DNA of 64,000 bases from positions 207,501 through 271,500 of the forward strand of contig CM035359.1 in NCBI GenBank assembly GCA_020137815.1, read 5' to 3'. Below the pieces are notes generated by a model. That model saw only the letters and a list, made by a program, of their open reading frames with translations, made no database searches and was not told where the DNA came from. Positions 1 through 38,336 of this stretch are shown piece by piece. Position numbers and translations under genes: made by a program. Each line of letters begins with the position of its first letter. Positions within the stretch are counted from its first letter, which is position 1. The stretch is from Hormiphora californensis (taxonomy: Eukaryota > Ctenophora > Tentaculata > Cydippida > Pleurobrachiidae).

Positions 1-3000
1 CGTGTTTTGTCTATCAAGTTCATCTCCCATGTCCAGCGCCATCATTCTCAGATCACCAACCACATCCGCCACAACTCTGTAATGACATGACTCTGTAATG
101 ACTCTGTAATGACATGCAATTGCAGTGACTACTGAATAGTAAATACAGTCGGACCCCGATATACCGTAACTCCGTAACTCCGTAACTCCGTAACTCCGAA
201 GATAAACTTCCCCCGTTACAGGAGATTCTGACAGTATTTGATCTCAATTGACAAAAAGTAAATCCTTTCCCTCGAGCATCTCGGTAAATCGGGGTCCTAC
301 TGTATATTTAGGCAATTAAATTATATTAATTAAATGGCCATTGTTACCTTGCCGAATGCCGACCCCCCGTTAAAAAATTGCTTGATTAACTTACTATTAG
401 TAGTCAACTGCTTGATAAATTCAAACTAAAATTCAACTCACGCTAAGTTTTCATCCATTTCGTCTTCCCGTGCATCGTTAGTAACACGTTGAATGTACCC
501 AGTCTGAGCCACCTCTCCCTTATGATAACCTGCAGAGAATTAACATGACTTGGATACTAAACCCTCCATTATAGTTATACACAGTCAAACCCCGATTTAA
601 CGGTCCCGATTTAACGGGTCCCTGGGGGGGGGGGGTCCGACTATAAGCTCCTGATACGAAGGAGTCTATAGAATGTCCATGAGAGAAGTCATGGTTCACA
701 GCAGGGCGATCATAAACCCTGCCAATACTTTTAGAAAACGCAGCTTAGTGTGTCGGGGACAGATTGGAAAAGTTGCTTACTTTTAGAAAACGCAGCTTAG
801 TGTGTCGGGGACGCTTGGGGCTAGTCACGACTAGTCAAAGTCACGACTAGTAATATATCATGTCTCCGATAATATAAGGCCAAGGGCATGTTATTGTCAA
901 TGACAATGTCATGCATTCATTGAGTAATGACATTCTATGACAATAGCATTATAACAGCTAATCGCTCGAGCGACTAACTCACCATGTGGCTGAGATGTCA
1001 CAGTCCCACCAGCAGGGTTTACCCCATCTGCAGCCTTCCAACTTGCATCGTGGGTCTTTCCCTTGTTTTTTGGAGCACACGGGCAGCAGCTGTATAAAAG
1101 TGAAATGTATTAGTAGATTTATATCACATGCCTATACTTGTAAACAAGTATCTAGTTGCAGCCGGGAAAGGGCTTTCTCAAGACAAATATGACGCCCAGA
1201 CGGGGTATGATTGTTATGTATCATAATCAGGGAAGGAGTGAATTCCACAGGTTGCAATGGTGCATGCAGTGACTCACAGTGAGGCTATCTGGCACCGCGG
1301 TTTCAGACATCCTCACTGCATGCAACCGCCCCGTGCAACCGCCCCGTCTCGCCAGACAGAATGGGCTGGTGGGGGGGGGGGGGGGGTGGCCGTGGTACAG
1401 CTGCATAGGAAGATAGTAGCAATTGATTGTATTGGCTTACCCACAGAAGCGTTCCATATTCGCCAAGTGTTTCTCAGCTTTCGATAGGTCATCATTAATA
1501 TTATCCAACTTTGTCTCAATGTTATCCAATTGCTCTGAAAAAGGTGGCTTGTTTGATGAAAGACTCAGGCAAATTTGCAAGGAATTTCATGGCCAACATG
1601 CAGCAGGAGAGTTTACCGCGTTTGCGCGCGCCATCCCAGAAATAACATTGGTGTACTTTAACTTTAAGAAATTCTCCGCGCGCTCCGTTTTAATATCTCT
1701 CTGACGATCGGACTGGTCAAGATGGTTGAATCGCTTCATGTCAGTGGATATGAATGTTTCAATAAAGATGTAACGTGAAACATGCTCTATGGCTGTGTGT
1801 GTGAGATGGGATTGCGTAACATTGTTACTCATTGTAAAGTGAAGGGAGAAAGGAACATGACGAGGAAATAAGAGTGATAGACAAAAGTCGCACAGTGTCA
1901 CACAGCAATTGGTAATAAATGATAGATAATTATGATGAGAAAGGATTGAAAGATTTCCTAGTTTGTCCTACCTCCTTGTCTGTTCAGCTCCCCTGCAGTA
2001 TCAGCTCCAATTTGTCGAGTCTGAAACGGAATTATTATATTTAATTATTTAATTTAGTGACAGGTGTTCTTATACAATAAAACCCCGTCTACTCATTTTG
2101 TCCAGCTGGAAGGAGAAAACTAAACTTTCTCACTATTAATTTACTTTTCCTGAGTTTAGAAAGGTCTTAGTTACCATCCATTTACCACTCAGTTACCATT
2201 CAGTTACCATTCAGTTACAATTCCGTTAGGGGAAACTCTAACTGAATGGCATCCCATTAATGGGATCCCATCAACAGTAAAACTCTAACTGATAATGGAC
2301 CACAGTGATGGTTCTTTCTCTGTATTCTCTCTGTGTGCGCGCCCGTGCCCGGGCATGCCCAATGTACTGATTGATTGATTGATTGACTGTCTACAGAGAG
2401 AATACAGAGAAAGAACCATCACTGTGGTCCATTATCAGTTAGAGGTTTACTGTTGATGGGATCCCATTAATGGGATGCCATTCAGTTAGAGTTTCCCCTT
2501 ACCACTCAGTTACCACTCTGTTACCAACCAGTTACCACTCAGTTACCATTCCGTTACCAACCAGTTACCATTCAATTACCACTCAGTTACCAACCAATTA
2601 CCACTCTGTTACCACTCAGTTACCAACCATTTACCAACCAGTTACCACTCAGTTACCACTCAGTTACCACTCAGTTACCACTCAGTTACCAACCAGTTAC
2701 CACTCAGTTACCACTCAGTTACCATTCCGTTACCACTCAGTTATTACTCAGTTACCAACCAGTTATCACTGAACTACTCGGATACCACTTAGCCACACTG
2801 CTACATAATGACCCTGCATGCTATGTACCACGACACTGGTATACAATTCTACCCCTGACTCCATCTGCTACCAATACAATTCACACCAACCCTCTAAACA
2901 CACACACGCCTAGTCGAGTTCATGTACACAGTAGGAGGGGGAGGAAGGGAGTGTTAGACAGGGGATAGGAGGGGAGCGTGTTACACAGTAGGAGGGGGAG

Positions 3001-6000
3001 GAAGGGAGTGTTAGACAGGGGATAGGAGGGGAGCGTGTTACACAGCAGCTGTTATAGGGGGGGTGTTTTGAACCAGCTGATTTATCAATACAGATATGTG
3101 CTAGGTATATCTCCTCCTGACCTCTTAGTTGATCGACCAAGGAGAAAATAACATCATATTTTTCCTGTCTCTCCCTATCCTCTTTTTTCACCTCTTTTTC
3201 ACCTCCGAGCCTATAACAGTGGCTTTGCAAGGAGTTAACCTTCGTTTCTGTATCCCATACCATGAGAAACAGAAAGGTTAACTCCTTGCAAAACTAAACG
3301 GATGCAGAGAAGTGCCGGAAAAAAAACATTTGACAACGGTCATGACCCATGACTCATTGTGACGTGACGTGGCAAAGGCCATGAGACCATGTTTAAAGGT
3401 ATTGTTTAGTCTATGGATTTGGTATTTATGATCATAATAATGTCGGCAAACTTGCCATACTGTTTACTGTAATCTGTCGTGATACGTCGTGTCAGTTTGT
3501 TGTAACAAATTGTACTACAGTTAATCTCTCAGGAAACTTTAATTCCATATGATGCTGGCGTTGTTCTTCATTCTCCTTAGCTACCATGCCGTCCTTGCAG
3601 GTCCGTATAGTAGGTAGTAGTGAAACAAATAATTTCTTTTTTGGTATAGTACCGGGTACCCTATTTCCATATCAAAGTTCCAGGCTATCAGCATATTATG
3701 TAAAGTCCCTTGATTAAAAAATTCGACTTTATATGACGTACACACTAATTTCTGCAGATGGAAACTTGATAAGCTCCAGGCTGTCAGTTAGTCAGAGTTC
3801 GACTGGTTGGAATGGCTATGCTAGTAGGGCTGTAGATGGGAACAGCAATGGAAACTTCTGGGCTCAGTAAGTATGAAGTGACTTGATCCAGGTCAGACCC
3901 CATTTTGACACTGTTCTCAGATCGGTATAGGGTGTATTTTCCATATTACACCTAGCTACCTACTATCACGTCAGTTGATCGAGAATTAGAATTGAATAGA
4001 ATATATTTTATATAATGCTAATCATAATTTTCAGTAGAGTCGTTGAGCAATTAGTTAATTGAGAGTTGAATAATATTCTTAATTTCTATACAGATCATGC
4101 ACCCATTCTGCCGGTACTTCTAATAACTGGTGGAAGGTTAATCTGGCCAGGGTCTCGAAAATAAACCAAGTGTTCATTCATGGAAGAACTGACTGCTGCC
4201 AAAACAGATTGGACAATGCACTGGTAAGTAATTTTAATTATTTCTAAACCATCTAATAATAATGAATATAGTACAATATTTAACTAAATCCTCTCTCAAT
4301 TAACTCCGCTAAAAATCAATTAACACTATAACTTAGGTTTACGCGGGAGATGAATTTTGTGGAGCTATTAAATACCAGTATGAGGGACAATCGTTTTTCA
4401 GCGTTGACTGCAATGGAGCATATGCCGGTTAGTAGTAGTAGTAGGTACTATAATATCAGGCAACAGCCCGTCCGAAACGTGCCCCCTCACCACATCAATT
4501 ATCTCATATTATACGATGAAAAATACATAACACTTCCCCTCCAATTCTTAGATTCAATCAGGGTAGTACAGAACTACAACTACCTAACGATTTGTGAAGT
4601 AAACGTATTTGGAGACGATACCTTTGCCCTAGCTCCCCTGGATAACCTCGTCTCTGGGAAATATCTTCCTACGGCCCAGACCAGTGAAGGGTGGAGCGGT
4701 GCCGCTCCTAGAGCTATTGATGGAAGGACCAATGGACTGTGGGACCAGTCTACATGTACCCATTCAGGAAATACAGGCAGGAACCACTGGCAGGTTGACC
4801 TCCTAAGCAGACATTTTGTAAAGAAGGTTGTTGTCTACAACAGACGGGACTGCTGTCAAGATAGAATCAATGGGGCTCAGGTAACTTCGGTTTTATTTTA
4901 GGTCGGTTAGATCGTCATTATCATTATATATGTACAATTTCCATGAGATTATGTAGTATGTACTCAAAAATATCGAATCTAAATCATTTCCAGGTCTTTG
5001 TTGACGACAGATTTTGTGGGGCAATAACGTACGCCAGTGGTCAGGACGTTTACGTTGTAGATTGTGATACTTATGGGAGAGTCGTTAAAGTCGCACAGAA
5101 TGGACAGTATCTGACTCTTTGTGAAGTGGAAGTTCTTGGTGAGTTGTCAACGACAATGTTCGTTTCTATGACAACTATGTTCGTTACTATGACAACTTGT
5201 CATAGAAACGAACATCCTTTCCTAATTCCTTCATTGATTTCTTTCAGTTTTCAGTGTTACTTTTCTCTATATCTGTGCAGTACCTTTCACTAAATTTCCG
5301 TCTTATCAATACAACCTTATTTCAGGTCATTAAAATGAATTTGGTCAAAACAGTGGACAGAGAAACTAGCACTGGATGTCTATCGTCTACAGCAAACACA
5401 ACCTTGGTCGAATTCAACATAGGATTTCCATATTTCTCCCATTGTTCTTTGATCTTTGATTATATCAATTACTTTTTGAATTTGTTACATTGGCGTAATC
5501 ATTGGTCAGTTGGTAATTATCACTGCGCTGGCAAGCGCAAAGGTGGCCCCATCCAACCCCCCGAAAAAAATTCCCCCTAAAAACGGCCCGCTTGCTCACA
5601 GCGTATATATAGTTATTTCATACTTTTAGCCCATTTTGGCACTTTTTGACTGGCCATAACTCCCGAACCGGATGAGCTAGGAAGCTGAAATTTTGTACTC
5701 AGAAGCTTCTTGTAGACATCTATCGATGGTAAAAATTTCAAGTGGCTAGCTCTTTTTGTTCAAAAGTTATAACACCACCCCCAAAACAGAAAATTCAGTG
5801 TGGGGATAACTAGGTTGATACATACATACATAGATACATGTATAGACGCTTTGTTACCTTCCGTTTGGTCCCAGTTTGAGACGAACCAGACATCGTACGA
5901 CCTTAAACCAAGCGGCAATCGACAGATAATTGTCTCGTGCATGTACCCATTCTGGTGGCGACTCTTCATCTTGCCTATGACGCGCGCAATGACGTCACGA

Positions 6001-7380
6001 GTGATGTCATTGCGCGAGACCGACTAACTTTTTTCAAACGCCTCTAGCACCCTTGAGACGTGTTCCGATTTTTGATTTGACAAAAAATCGTTACCGGCAA
6101 ATCGTCTGAACTTTCAGATACTATATAGCGAATTTTCATAGCTCATCATTTTGAGCCCTTAAATTGCGTCGGAAGTCAAAAATTTGACGAAAAATTCAGC
6201 AAATTGAACGTTTTTCTAGCAAAAACTCCCTTTCCTGACCACTGCGGTCAATGATACTTTACAAGCTCCTTCAGGGTATTCATTCAAAATATATTGTGAT
6301 GCAATTACGTCGTTACGACGTCACTAATTACGTCAGATGATGTCATAATGACGTCAAAATTACGATTTTCACAGAAATTCGTCTCGTTTCTCATATAACA
6401 CATCATTTTGACAATTTCACATCATGAAATAATGTCATTAGAAACCAAAAAGGGACCTAAATTAAGCCAAAAACTAATTGGAATTAGTTGGCGGGAAAGG
6501 TGGCCCACTTACACCTTTGCCTGATGCCGGGTTTTATTTTAAAATGTATCAGGGATATAAGAGGTGAGTGAAATAGAGAAAGAGAAAGAAAGGGTGAGAG
6601 AGAGAGAGATTGAGATACCGACGTGACGTGAAGAGAATGACAGTTCGTGGTACCCGGTAGCAGCAAAAGGTGTAAGTGGGCCACCTTTCCCGCCAACTAA
6701 TTCCAATTAGTTTTTGGCTTAATATTACTTAGAATATTGAAAGGTTGAACGATAGCCCCAGCGTGCTCTTTCCAACGAGCCCACGATTTTGCAATTTGGC
6801 CAAGAAATGGATGAGTTATGACCAAAACTGTAAAAATTGTGTCCATATCAAGGCCAAGACCATTTACCGCTTACCATGGGTGCCCTATATCACTTTTACG
6901 GTCTTGTCAATGTCGCAAAATGCAGTAAAATTCAGCGTTAGAACATAATGCACACTAATTGATCTTGAGAGCACCGAATTGTGAGCACTGAGGGTACATG
7001 TGTGTTTGTTTGTGTGGCCTCTCTTTTTAATTAATCGAGTGATGGGGCGCACTACTGCACATGTATGCAGTTCTTCACTGCCCCATAACACACGCCCGGC
7101 CCCCTCTCTCCCTCCCAGTCACTCTCCATCCCTTCTTTCCCACACTATCTCTCTCGGCCACCCTCTCATCCCCTAAAAGGCATAACTACAGGGCTATATA
7201 GCTCCACAGCCCTGTATCTGTGACAACCAATCATATCGCCCCATATTTGTCACGTGATCACTGTCCGCCAATAGGAGGAGCCCACTTTTGGACGCCAGAT
7301 GCTCGCTTACCCCAATTATAATGCTCTCTTTTAGTTTTTGCCCTCTTCTCTCTCTCTCTCTCTCTCTCCCTCTCTCTCTT

Positions 7381-7416
<36 letters not shown>

Positions 7417-9590
7417 TTAGTTCCCTCATACCTGGAATATCATGCTCAATAAAAATGAAGAGATGGGATGTGAAAGCATAAAATGACAATCTGACAGCGG
7501 TGATTGTTAGCACATGCCACGTGCTCTGTTTTACCATTACCCACACTGCACAAACCACACAAACCACACTATAACAACAGTCAAACATCCAATTTATACC
7601 GGAGCTCGGTTCACCGGACCCTTGATTTACCTACCGTACAAATAAACGTTTCCCGATATAGGAAATTTACAGTATTTCACCTCGGTATAATACCGGGCTA
7701 ATCCCCTTCCCTGGGGGTCTTTTCTGAACAGGTTTATGAAGATTCTTAGGAACTTTTTGGCCGTTTTAGGAAGAAAGTTAGAGAGTTAAGAAGATTGTTG
7801 TTTCCGAACATGTCACTTAGGAAGGTTTTTTTAGCGTTAAGAATTTTCCTAAATTATCTTCCTAAGTCCCCTATAATTGAATTAAAACTGCGTGAGTCCT
7901 TGAAATTTTCTTCTTAGCGGCCTAAGAATGTTCTTAGCTCTCTTTTTTTCTTCCTAAGTAGCAAGAAAAGTTAGGACAGCTCCGGACCTTACTTAAGCCG
8001 ACTTAGGAAGATTCTTACTCTGTTAGACATATATTTTGGGCCATTTTTAGAGCTAATATCATAAAAATGATGAATTTGCTCAAGCATACATGAACATACA
8101 ACCATTTTATGTTGACGCGATATCCAATAGAGCTATATTTAAATCGGTTGGTAGTCGGTATTTTTTGTAATAATTTTAAAAATTGAAAATTATGGGTCTT
8201 GCTGTGACTCTAAAGCATCATAGGACGATAAATATATGCAAATGAAAAGGAAGAAATCATAAAATTAACATGTTGTACCTCTAATTATAACACCTCTATC
8301 ATCCAAAAAATGCAATAAATGCAAAATTCCATCTCCTTTAGATTTCTGTTGGAAATGGGTGGGAACGAGTTGACACCGGAACCATATCCAATTGCATAAT
8401 ACATATGATTAGGCCATGGCCCACGCCCTACATAGATCCAAAATATTGTGTGTACCAGCTAATTCACACCTCAATTTAAACCCCATGTTTGCTCGATTGC
8501 TATTGGTTATCGCCATTCGAATCTTAGTACCCCATTGGTTGTGTACTGTCACATGACAACAATTTGGAGCGTGAGTTTTCTTCCTAAGTATAGGTTCAGA
8601 AACAACAAAATCGCTAAGAAGATTGTATATTTCTCCCATCTGTATGTTCGGAAACGTTCTTAGCAAAACCTTCTTATAAAGAAGAAAGTTAAGAATCTTC
8701 CTAAGAAGAAAGTTCAGAAAAGACCCCCTGAGGAGTCTGTCAATTGGTAAATAGAGGTTTACCAAAGACTTTACCATCTGCTTCCATATTCGATTCGAAA
8801 CTGGATTATATTGAGCTTTCAGAATAATAAAACAGCCGGTAAACAGGAGAAAGGATTCTGCATGTAACTTGGGCTAATATGCTTCTGTTCTTGCTTCCTT
8901 TCCATTTCCAATTAAATGTTCTATTTTTTTCCAAAATTTACGTCCGTTTTAGAACCCTAAACATATTCTACCATATATAATTTTACCGTTACTCCACATG
9001 AAAAGACCATATTATATGGTCTAATTCAAATGCCACCATCCATATATGGATGGTGGCATTCGAATTAGTTTTATCTCGTTAGGTTTGACATACCTCACAA
9101 GCTAATCGTTTCATATCACGGGTTGCTTCGAGGGTCTGAAAGGAAGCAAATTGTTAGAGTTGACAAGGTTGACAAGATACTAGGACAGTCCAGTCCAACG
9201 CAACCAAGGTTGAGTCGTTATCTTTTGAGAAACCGGAAACGTGCATTTTGATTTGCGAGACGCAGTGAGTGCGCCCAGTAAACCCAGTGCTGATAATATA
9301 TCGGTAGACCCCCATTTTCGAATTTTTTTCTAGACGACAAAAAAATCTGAAATGCTTAAAGTTAATGAAATCGTAAAATACGATAGATGAAAAGTTTTAG
9401 TATAGGTATCTTGTCAACCTTTAAATCTAGTCATATGAAGAGTAAACAAGAAATTATTCTGAGCGGCTATCATGGTTTCGGCCTGCAGGTAATAGCAGAA
9501 TGTGACTCAAACAGTTTGGTTAATTACCTTATCAGTGATCTCATTAGCTTTCAGCTGGATGTCATTCATTTGCACTGCCGGTCGGGACAT
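1..9590 (-). CDS. SNAP25: SNAP-25/SNAP-23-type Qbc-SNARE (3' end outside window)
   Basis: Seven exons were read on the minus strand: 9528-9590, 9094-9135, 1972-2020, 1441-1534, 983-1089, 442-529 and 1-76 (runs off the edge). All junctions are GT..AG and all phases agree, giving 173 residues so far. Known SNAP-25 function is membrane fusion: it supplies two of the four SNARE helices and is held on the plasma membrane by palmitoylated cysteines. Seen here: a first SNARE helix (about residues 10-80) containing RQGEQLD, with the zero-layer Gln at 50; a Cys cluster FCGCCPC at 81-87; and a second SNARE region with RVTNDARE and EMDENL, then LRMMALDMGDEL and the second zero-layer Gln at 171. The Cys cluster favours SNAP-25/23 over SNAP-29. 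About 35 C-terminal residues are missing. Intron 2 (2021-9093) hosts an F-type lectin gene on the opposite strand. The start is the only ATG in the first exon that opens the SNAP N-terminus. Confidence 0.93.
146..302. mobile_element. Short pogo/Tigger-like MITE in a SNAP-25 intron
   Basis: The ends are inverted: CAGTCGGACCCCGAT at the left and a near-complement ending in CTACTG at the right. TA flanks both sides (144-145 and 303-304), as expected for a TA target duplication. The same ends recur at 17358-17529. It encodes no protein. A decayed relative lies near 583-650. Confidence 0.6.
2165..2775. repeat. 11-bp-based tandem array (GTTACCACTCA and variants), split by a MITE
   Basis: Tandem variants of an 11-base motif fill 2165-2225 and 2499-2775, inside intron 2 of the SNARE gene. 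The array is interrupted by an inverted-repeat element at 2229-2498. The open frame across it is only a product of the repeat. Confidence 0.85.
2229..2498. mobile_element. PIF/Harbinger-like MITE, 270 bp, inserted in a tandem array
   Basis: Long terminal inverted repeats begin GGGGAAACTCTAACTGAATG and end with the complement. TTA flanks both ends (2226-2228 and 2499-2501), matching the 3-bp TWA target of PIF/Harbinger elements. The arms run to about 100 bp each and pair into one large hairpin. It interrupts the surrounding 11-bp array, so it is younger than the array. Confidence 0.65.
2922..3050. repeat. 57-bp direct duplication
   Basis: Two adjacent near-identical copies of a GGAGG-rich 57-base segment lie in intron 2 of the SNARE gene. 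A short inverted repeat (TTTGCAAGGAGTTAACCTT and its complement) follows at about 3220-3290. Confidence 0.7.
3549..5333 (+). CDS. Secreted protein with two F-type lectin (fucolectin) domains
   Basis: Seven exons: 3549-3600, 3758-3866, 4094-4223, 4337-4427, 4552-4880, 4994-5138 and 5326-5333. They join in phase into 287 residues. Residues 1-17 form a hydrophobic signal peptide (MMLALFFILLSYHAVLA). Domain 1 spans about 18-148 and domain 2 about 158-286. Each carries the F-type lectin fucose-binding signature H-x26-R-x-D-x4-R: His58/Arg85/Asp87/Arg92 in the first (RTDCCQNR) and His198/Arg225/Asp227/Arg232 in the second (RRDCCQDR). Each also has the C-terminal (L)TxCEVxVxG strand. F-type lectins bind fucosylated glycans, often in self/non-self recognition. 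The gene lies wholly inside a SNARE gene intron on the opposite strand. A paralogue about 50 kb away shares exon sizes and intron phases. I see no TATA box upstream. Confidence 0.9.
5334..6465. other. Lectin 3' flank and unassigned AT-rich intron sequence
   Basis: The first ~160 bases after the lectin stop match the flank of the second lectin copy, so they are probably its 3' UTR. Beyond that I see no exon. The segment has scattered TGACGTCA-like half sites (about 5985-6350) and poly-T runs, but no inverted repeat that I could close. Confidence 0.5.
6466..6718. mobile_element. TTAA-flanked MITE, 253 bp
   Basis: TTAA sits on both sides (6462-6465 and 6719-6722). The ends are inverted over about 55 bases, beginning GCCAAAAACTAATTGGAATT. 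TTAA duplication is typical of piggyBac-type transposition. The interior is a GA-rich spacer. A partial relative of the arm occurs at about 21185-21235. Confidence 0.7.
7347..7415. repeat. (CT)n microsatellite
   Basis: Nearly pure CT dinucleotides with a few C or T interruptions, in intron 2 of the SNARE gene. Confidence 0.95.
7713..8728. mobile_element. Fold-back element, about 1 kb
   Basis: The ends are inverted: GGGGGTCTTTTCTGAAC at the left and its complement at the right. Inner copies of an AAGATTCTTAGGAA-type motif alternate in orientation along both arms. There is no reading frame. I could not identify a clear target duplication, so the superfamily is unknown. It lies in intron 2 of the SNARE gene. 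Confidence 0.6.
9166..9420. mobile_element. Partial copy of the TTAA MITE family seen at 16476-16925
   Basis: The left part begins AGGTTGACAAGATAC and the right part ends GTATCTTGTCAACCT, followed by TTAA (9421-9424). The interior matches the 16.5-kb element, including a GTAGACCCCC block, but is shorter. The left TTAA is not preserved. It lies in intron 1 of the SNARE gene. Confidence 0.6.
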
Positions 9591-11027
9591 TATCGTTTCA
9601 CTGCAGCTTTTTTTCATAGAGGGAGGGGATAATTGTTAAAATATAGAACGGGGGAAATTCAACGGAAGTCTTATGGTGCTAAGGTCAAAGGTGTGCTTTG
9701 AGTGAGAAAAAACTTGCTTCATAGAAATTAAAGGCTTTAATGTTTGTACAAAGGATGCTTCGTAGCAACAAGAAAGGCTCCAGCGAATATTTATAATTCT
9801 AACGAAATTCCGTAGGCTGGAAATCTAGGGCTGATAACTGCTCACGCACGGTGGATATGATTATCCGAAGTTGAAGTTTTGGTTTAGGTTGTCCTAGAGC
9901 ATAATTACCAGGATTCGGCAGAGCTTTTTCGAGTTAGCTCGGCTTCAGTTTCTCTCAATTCTTCGATAAGTGCAAATGAAATCATCTGTGAGGTGATAGG
10001 GCGAATTGTGAATGATATGGAGACCATATATCAGTCGGTTATGATTGAAAATCCAACTTATTCAAACCGAGAATTTAAAAAAATAAAAATTGTTGGCAAA
10101 CGTTGCTGGCCCCTGGCGCAGCGCGGGATAAGGCAGCGCTTTTCAATAAAAATTTTTCCTCGGAAAAATTGAAACAAAAAAGTCGGAACAAGAATTTTTA
10201 AGATTTCTATTATATTTAATTCAAATATTTTGTTTATCGCGCGCGAGTAGCACGCGCAAATATACTCACGCGCGATATAAACCGCTAATTTACCACGACA
10301 CATCCTTTTAAATCCGAGACGAAATACAAAACACATTGATATTGTGGGTGGGAATTGTTATTTGAATGATCATATATCAGCACTGCACAAATAACGGTGC
10401 ATATATTATACTTATACATATCATAAATTTCTCTGTCAAGAATAAAAACACTCAATAAATATATCAGCCTGCATACGCCATACACACAACACAGCAGAAT
10501 CAACTCTCTTGTCTCAGTCCTTGACATATCACCAGTCTGCCGGTTAAAGTCAAAAGAAGGTGAGAATGATCAAGGAGTCATAAACACAAATTAAACCGGC
10601 GTTGTTCGGCCGGAAGGAAAGATACGTACTGAACGTGCAGTCGAATACCGTTATTGTCATACAACTATTGTGAGAACGGATCACGTATGAAGTTGTCAAA
10701 GGTTTAGTTCTTCTCTTTAGCTTATTGGTGATCAATATTCGATATCCAGCAAAAAATTATTTTCCTCAATAACGTCATTATGAAACATCTGCCCTAAATA
10801 AATATCAATAAAAAGTATTTTCCACAACTCCCTCAGTCTTGCTCACACTTCGTTCCAAGATGTGACGTGTGTTTTAGTTGTCTCACGGGCCGGCACTGCT
10901 ACTGCTACTGCGAGAGTGCAGGGACACACCGATCATGTACTATGATCACTACCGGCACCAGGCACACTCAAACAAAGAGACTCCAAACAACCCACTAAGG
11001 TATTAGTAATATCAATTGAGGAGTTTT
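9591..11027. other. Intergenic: SNARE 5' flank and channel 3' flank
   Basis: This stretch separates the start of the SNARE gene from the stop of the channel gene, both on the minus strand, so it should hold the SNARE promoter and the channel 3' UTR. I see no exon with both splice signals. Short inverted GC-rich pieces occur near 10235-10280 (CGCGCG motifs). No clear poly(A) signal for the channel gene was found on the minus strand. Confidence 0.5.
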
Positions 11028-35759
<24,732 letters not shown>

Positions 35760-36605
35760 TGTGACATCGGAGGGGAGCAACCCGAGCCATGGATTTTAGA
35801 ATAATTGCAGCCGCGGCTAAATGACAAAAACATTTGGTTTAGGTTTGGTGTCTATTTTATATCGGTATATTTTATCACGTTGCCGGACAATCTTGGAAAA
35901 TGGAAATGTATCAAAACTCGAAAAGAGCAAGTTTGCAGTACAAAGAACTAAAGTGGCCAAATGTTTCTGCTCACACACACACTCTCTCTCGCACGCGACT
36001 GCAGTTCATTTGCAGGGTGCATGCAAGAGATGCACTATATGTGTACTGCACACACTACTGCAACAGAAGGGGAGGATGCTTGTCACGCGTTGTGTGAAAA
36101 TGAACTCTGAGCTGAATCACACACAAAGATGAAAGAGGTGTGTGTACAGAGTTCAAGAGCTATGAACAGGACCAAAAATAATGGTAGGGATCAATGGCTA
36201 GAAACTGAACACCGATTGAAAGTAAATAAAAAAGGGATTTCGGTCTTCAGAAATTAAAAATCAATCAAGTTTTGGAAGCCGAACTATATTGCGAGAACCT
36301 GCAAACCTTCTGGAGGAATTTGTTCTGTCGTGTTTTCTATGTAAACACTGTTCATTGGAGAAAGGAATGTAGCGGTATATCAAATCTCCAGTCGATCGGA
36401 GAGTATAATATTCGTATTTCCCGCTTCATCATCATATAAACCCACATTGGTCATTAAGGTGCAGACTATCAAATTATAGCAGTGAAGCTAGGGTTCTAGA
36501 CATTCAGAGAAGTAGAATATTATGTACTAATATTATAAGATTTGGCTCTGACTGCATAATAGCCAAATCTTATAATCTGAGTGGTGTCAAGAAGGTGCTA
36601 GAAAG

Positions 36606-36663
<58 letters not shown>

Positions 36664-38269
36664 AGAGAGAGAGAGAGAGAGAGATACAAGATCAAGAGAT
36701 GAAACAAAGATGAAGCTGGGACAGAATATCCATGTCACTCGGAGGTTGCCACATAACTATAAATTTCTCTCTCTTCTCCTATTCTCTCCCTCTTTCTCTC
36801 TCTTCTCTATCCTCTCTCCTCTCTCCTCTCAGCTCTCTCTCCTCTTCTCTCCTCTCTCTCCCTCTCTCTCTTTCTCTCCTGTAAGCCCCTGTGCTCCCCT
36901 TCAATTCAAAGTACAAAGACGGGGCAAGCAAAAATGGAAGACTGGGAGCTGCAAGATATATTTCCCATGATCCAACTTCCGGAGGTTGGCCGCAACATTC
37001 ATAACCTATCAAACCATTTCTCACTCTCTTCTCACTATATTTGTCCTTGATATCCCCTCTGACCTCACCCTCTCCTTTCTCTAATCGCCCCTCACTCTCC
37101 CAGCCACTCTCTTTCTCTCTCTCTCTCGCTCAGATATCACTTTTTCTCTTTTTTCTCTTTTTTCTCCCCGATCGTTTAAGACATGAGTGTGCTAATGGGT
37201 CTTTTACAAACGCAAAAAGATAATGACAAGAGGAGAGCGCGAGGAAGAGCAAGGAAAAACACAGAGAGAGGGAAAGTAAGGGAGAGAGAGAGGGAGTGAG
37301 AGAGGGAGTGAGAGAGGGAAGGGGAGCTTGAGCCCCTAGCTGTGAGCAGGCGGACAGTGGTAAGGAGCTGTAAAAGGTTAACCGTCTGTCGTGAACTTTA
37401 TCCATGAGAAAATGAAAGAGAGATTTTGGTAGGACAGACTGTAAAATTGATAGATGGAGTCTCACATAGCACCCGGGGAAATGGTTCATAAGAGGAGAAG
37501 GGTATTGGTCTAGAATGATCAAAGGTTAAAATATGTCAAAGAAAGACTTGATGAATGGGTGAGAGTTTATTTTGTCCTAGATCAATTAGGATATTTTAAA
37601 GCCAGCTAGTTCAACTACGCCAATCACCAATTCTCACAATGCGAGGGTACAATACAAGGACATCGACGTGTAATAATGATCCATGTCGAAACCCTCTCTC
37701 TCTCTCTCTCTCACTCCATATTTCTCTCTCTATCTCCCTCTCTTTCAGACATATCAACTGACCCTGAATCTAATCACTGCAGTACACCACATCGAGCAAA
37801 TATGATCAGCTGACCTACACAGCTGACTGCTGATCTGAACAAAAGGAGATTGGACAGGGAGCATATGACCAAACCAGAGTGAACAGTATGACTTACTCAG
37901 ACTATCACTAAACAGTACCAGACAATTCAATGATGAATGATCACTGGTCAATGAATGAACAGTAATATGTTGTATGAAAAGTGGTTCAATGTTTATACAG
38001 CTATACTGTTGGTCTTCAATCCTTTATAGGACCCTGAAAGAAAAACTGATACCGACTCGGGAAGCTGATACAAAATATGAAGATGTCTATAGAATGGAAC
38101 TTAGACATGCATGGCAGTGCAATTACAGTGATCAGAAGGACTGGAATTCGTGGGAAAATCGGAATGGGTCATTCTAAAATTAACCAAATAATGGAAATAA
38201 TCGTTCCAAGCACATTACACACGTCAAAGGACCAAGCTAGCGGAGCATAAATGACTGGATGTTAAGAAA

Positions 38270-38336
<67 letters not shown>

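Noticed and set aside
4350-4901. Single 183-codon frame through lectin exons 4-5
   Set aside because: It reads intron 4 in the wrong frame for exon 4. The spliced model keeps both lectin domains.
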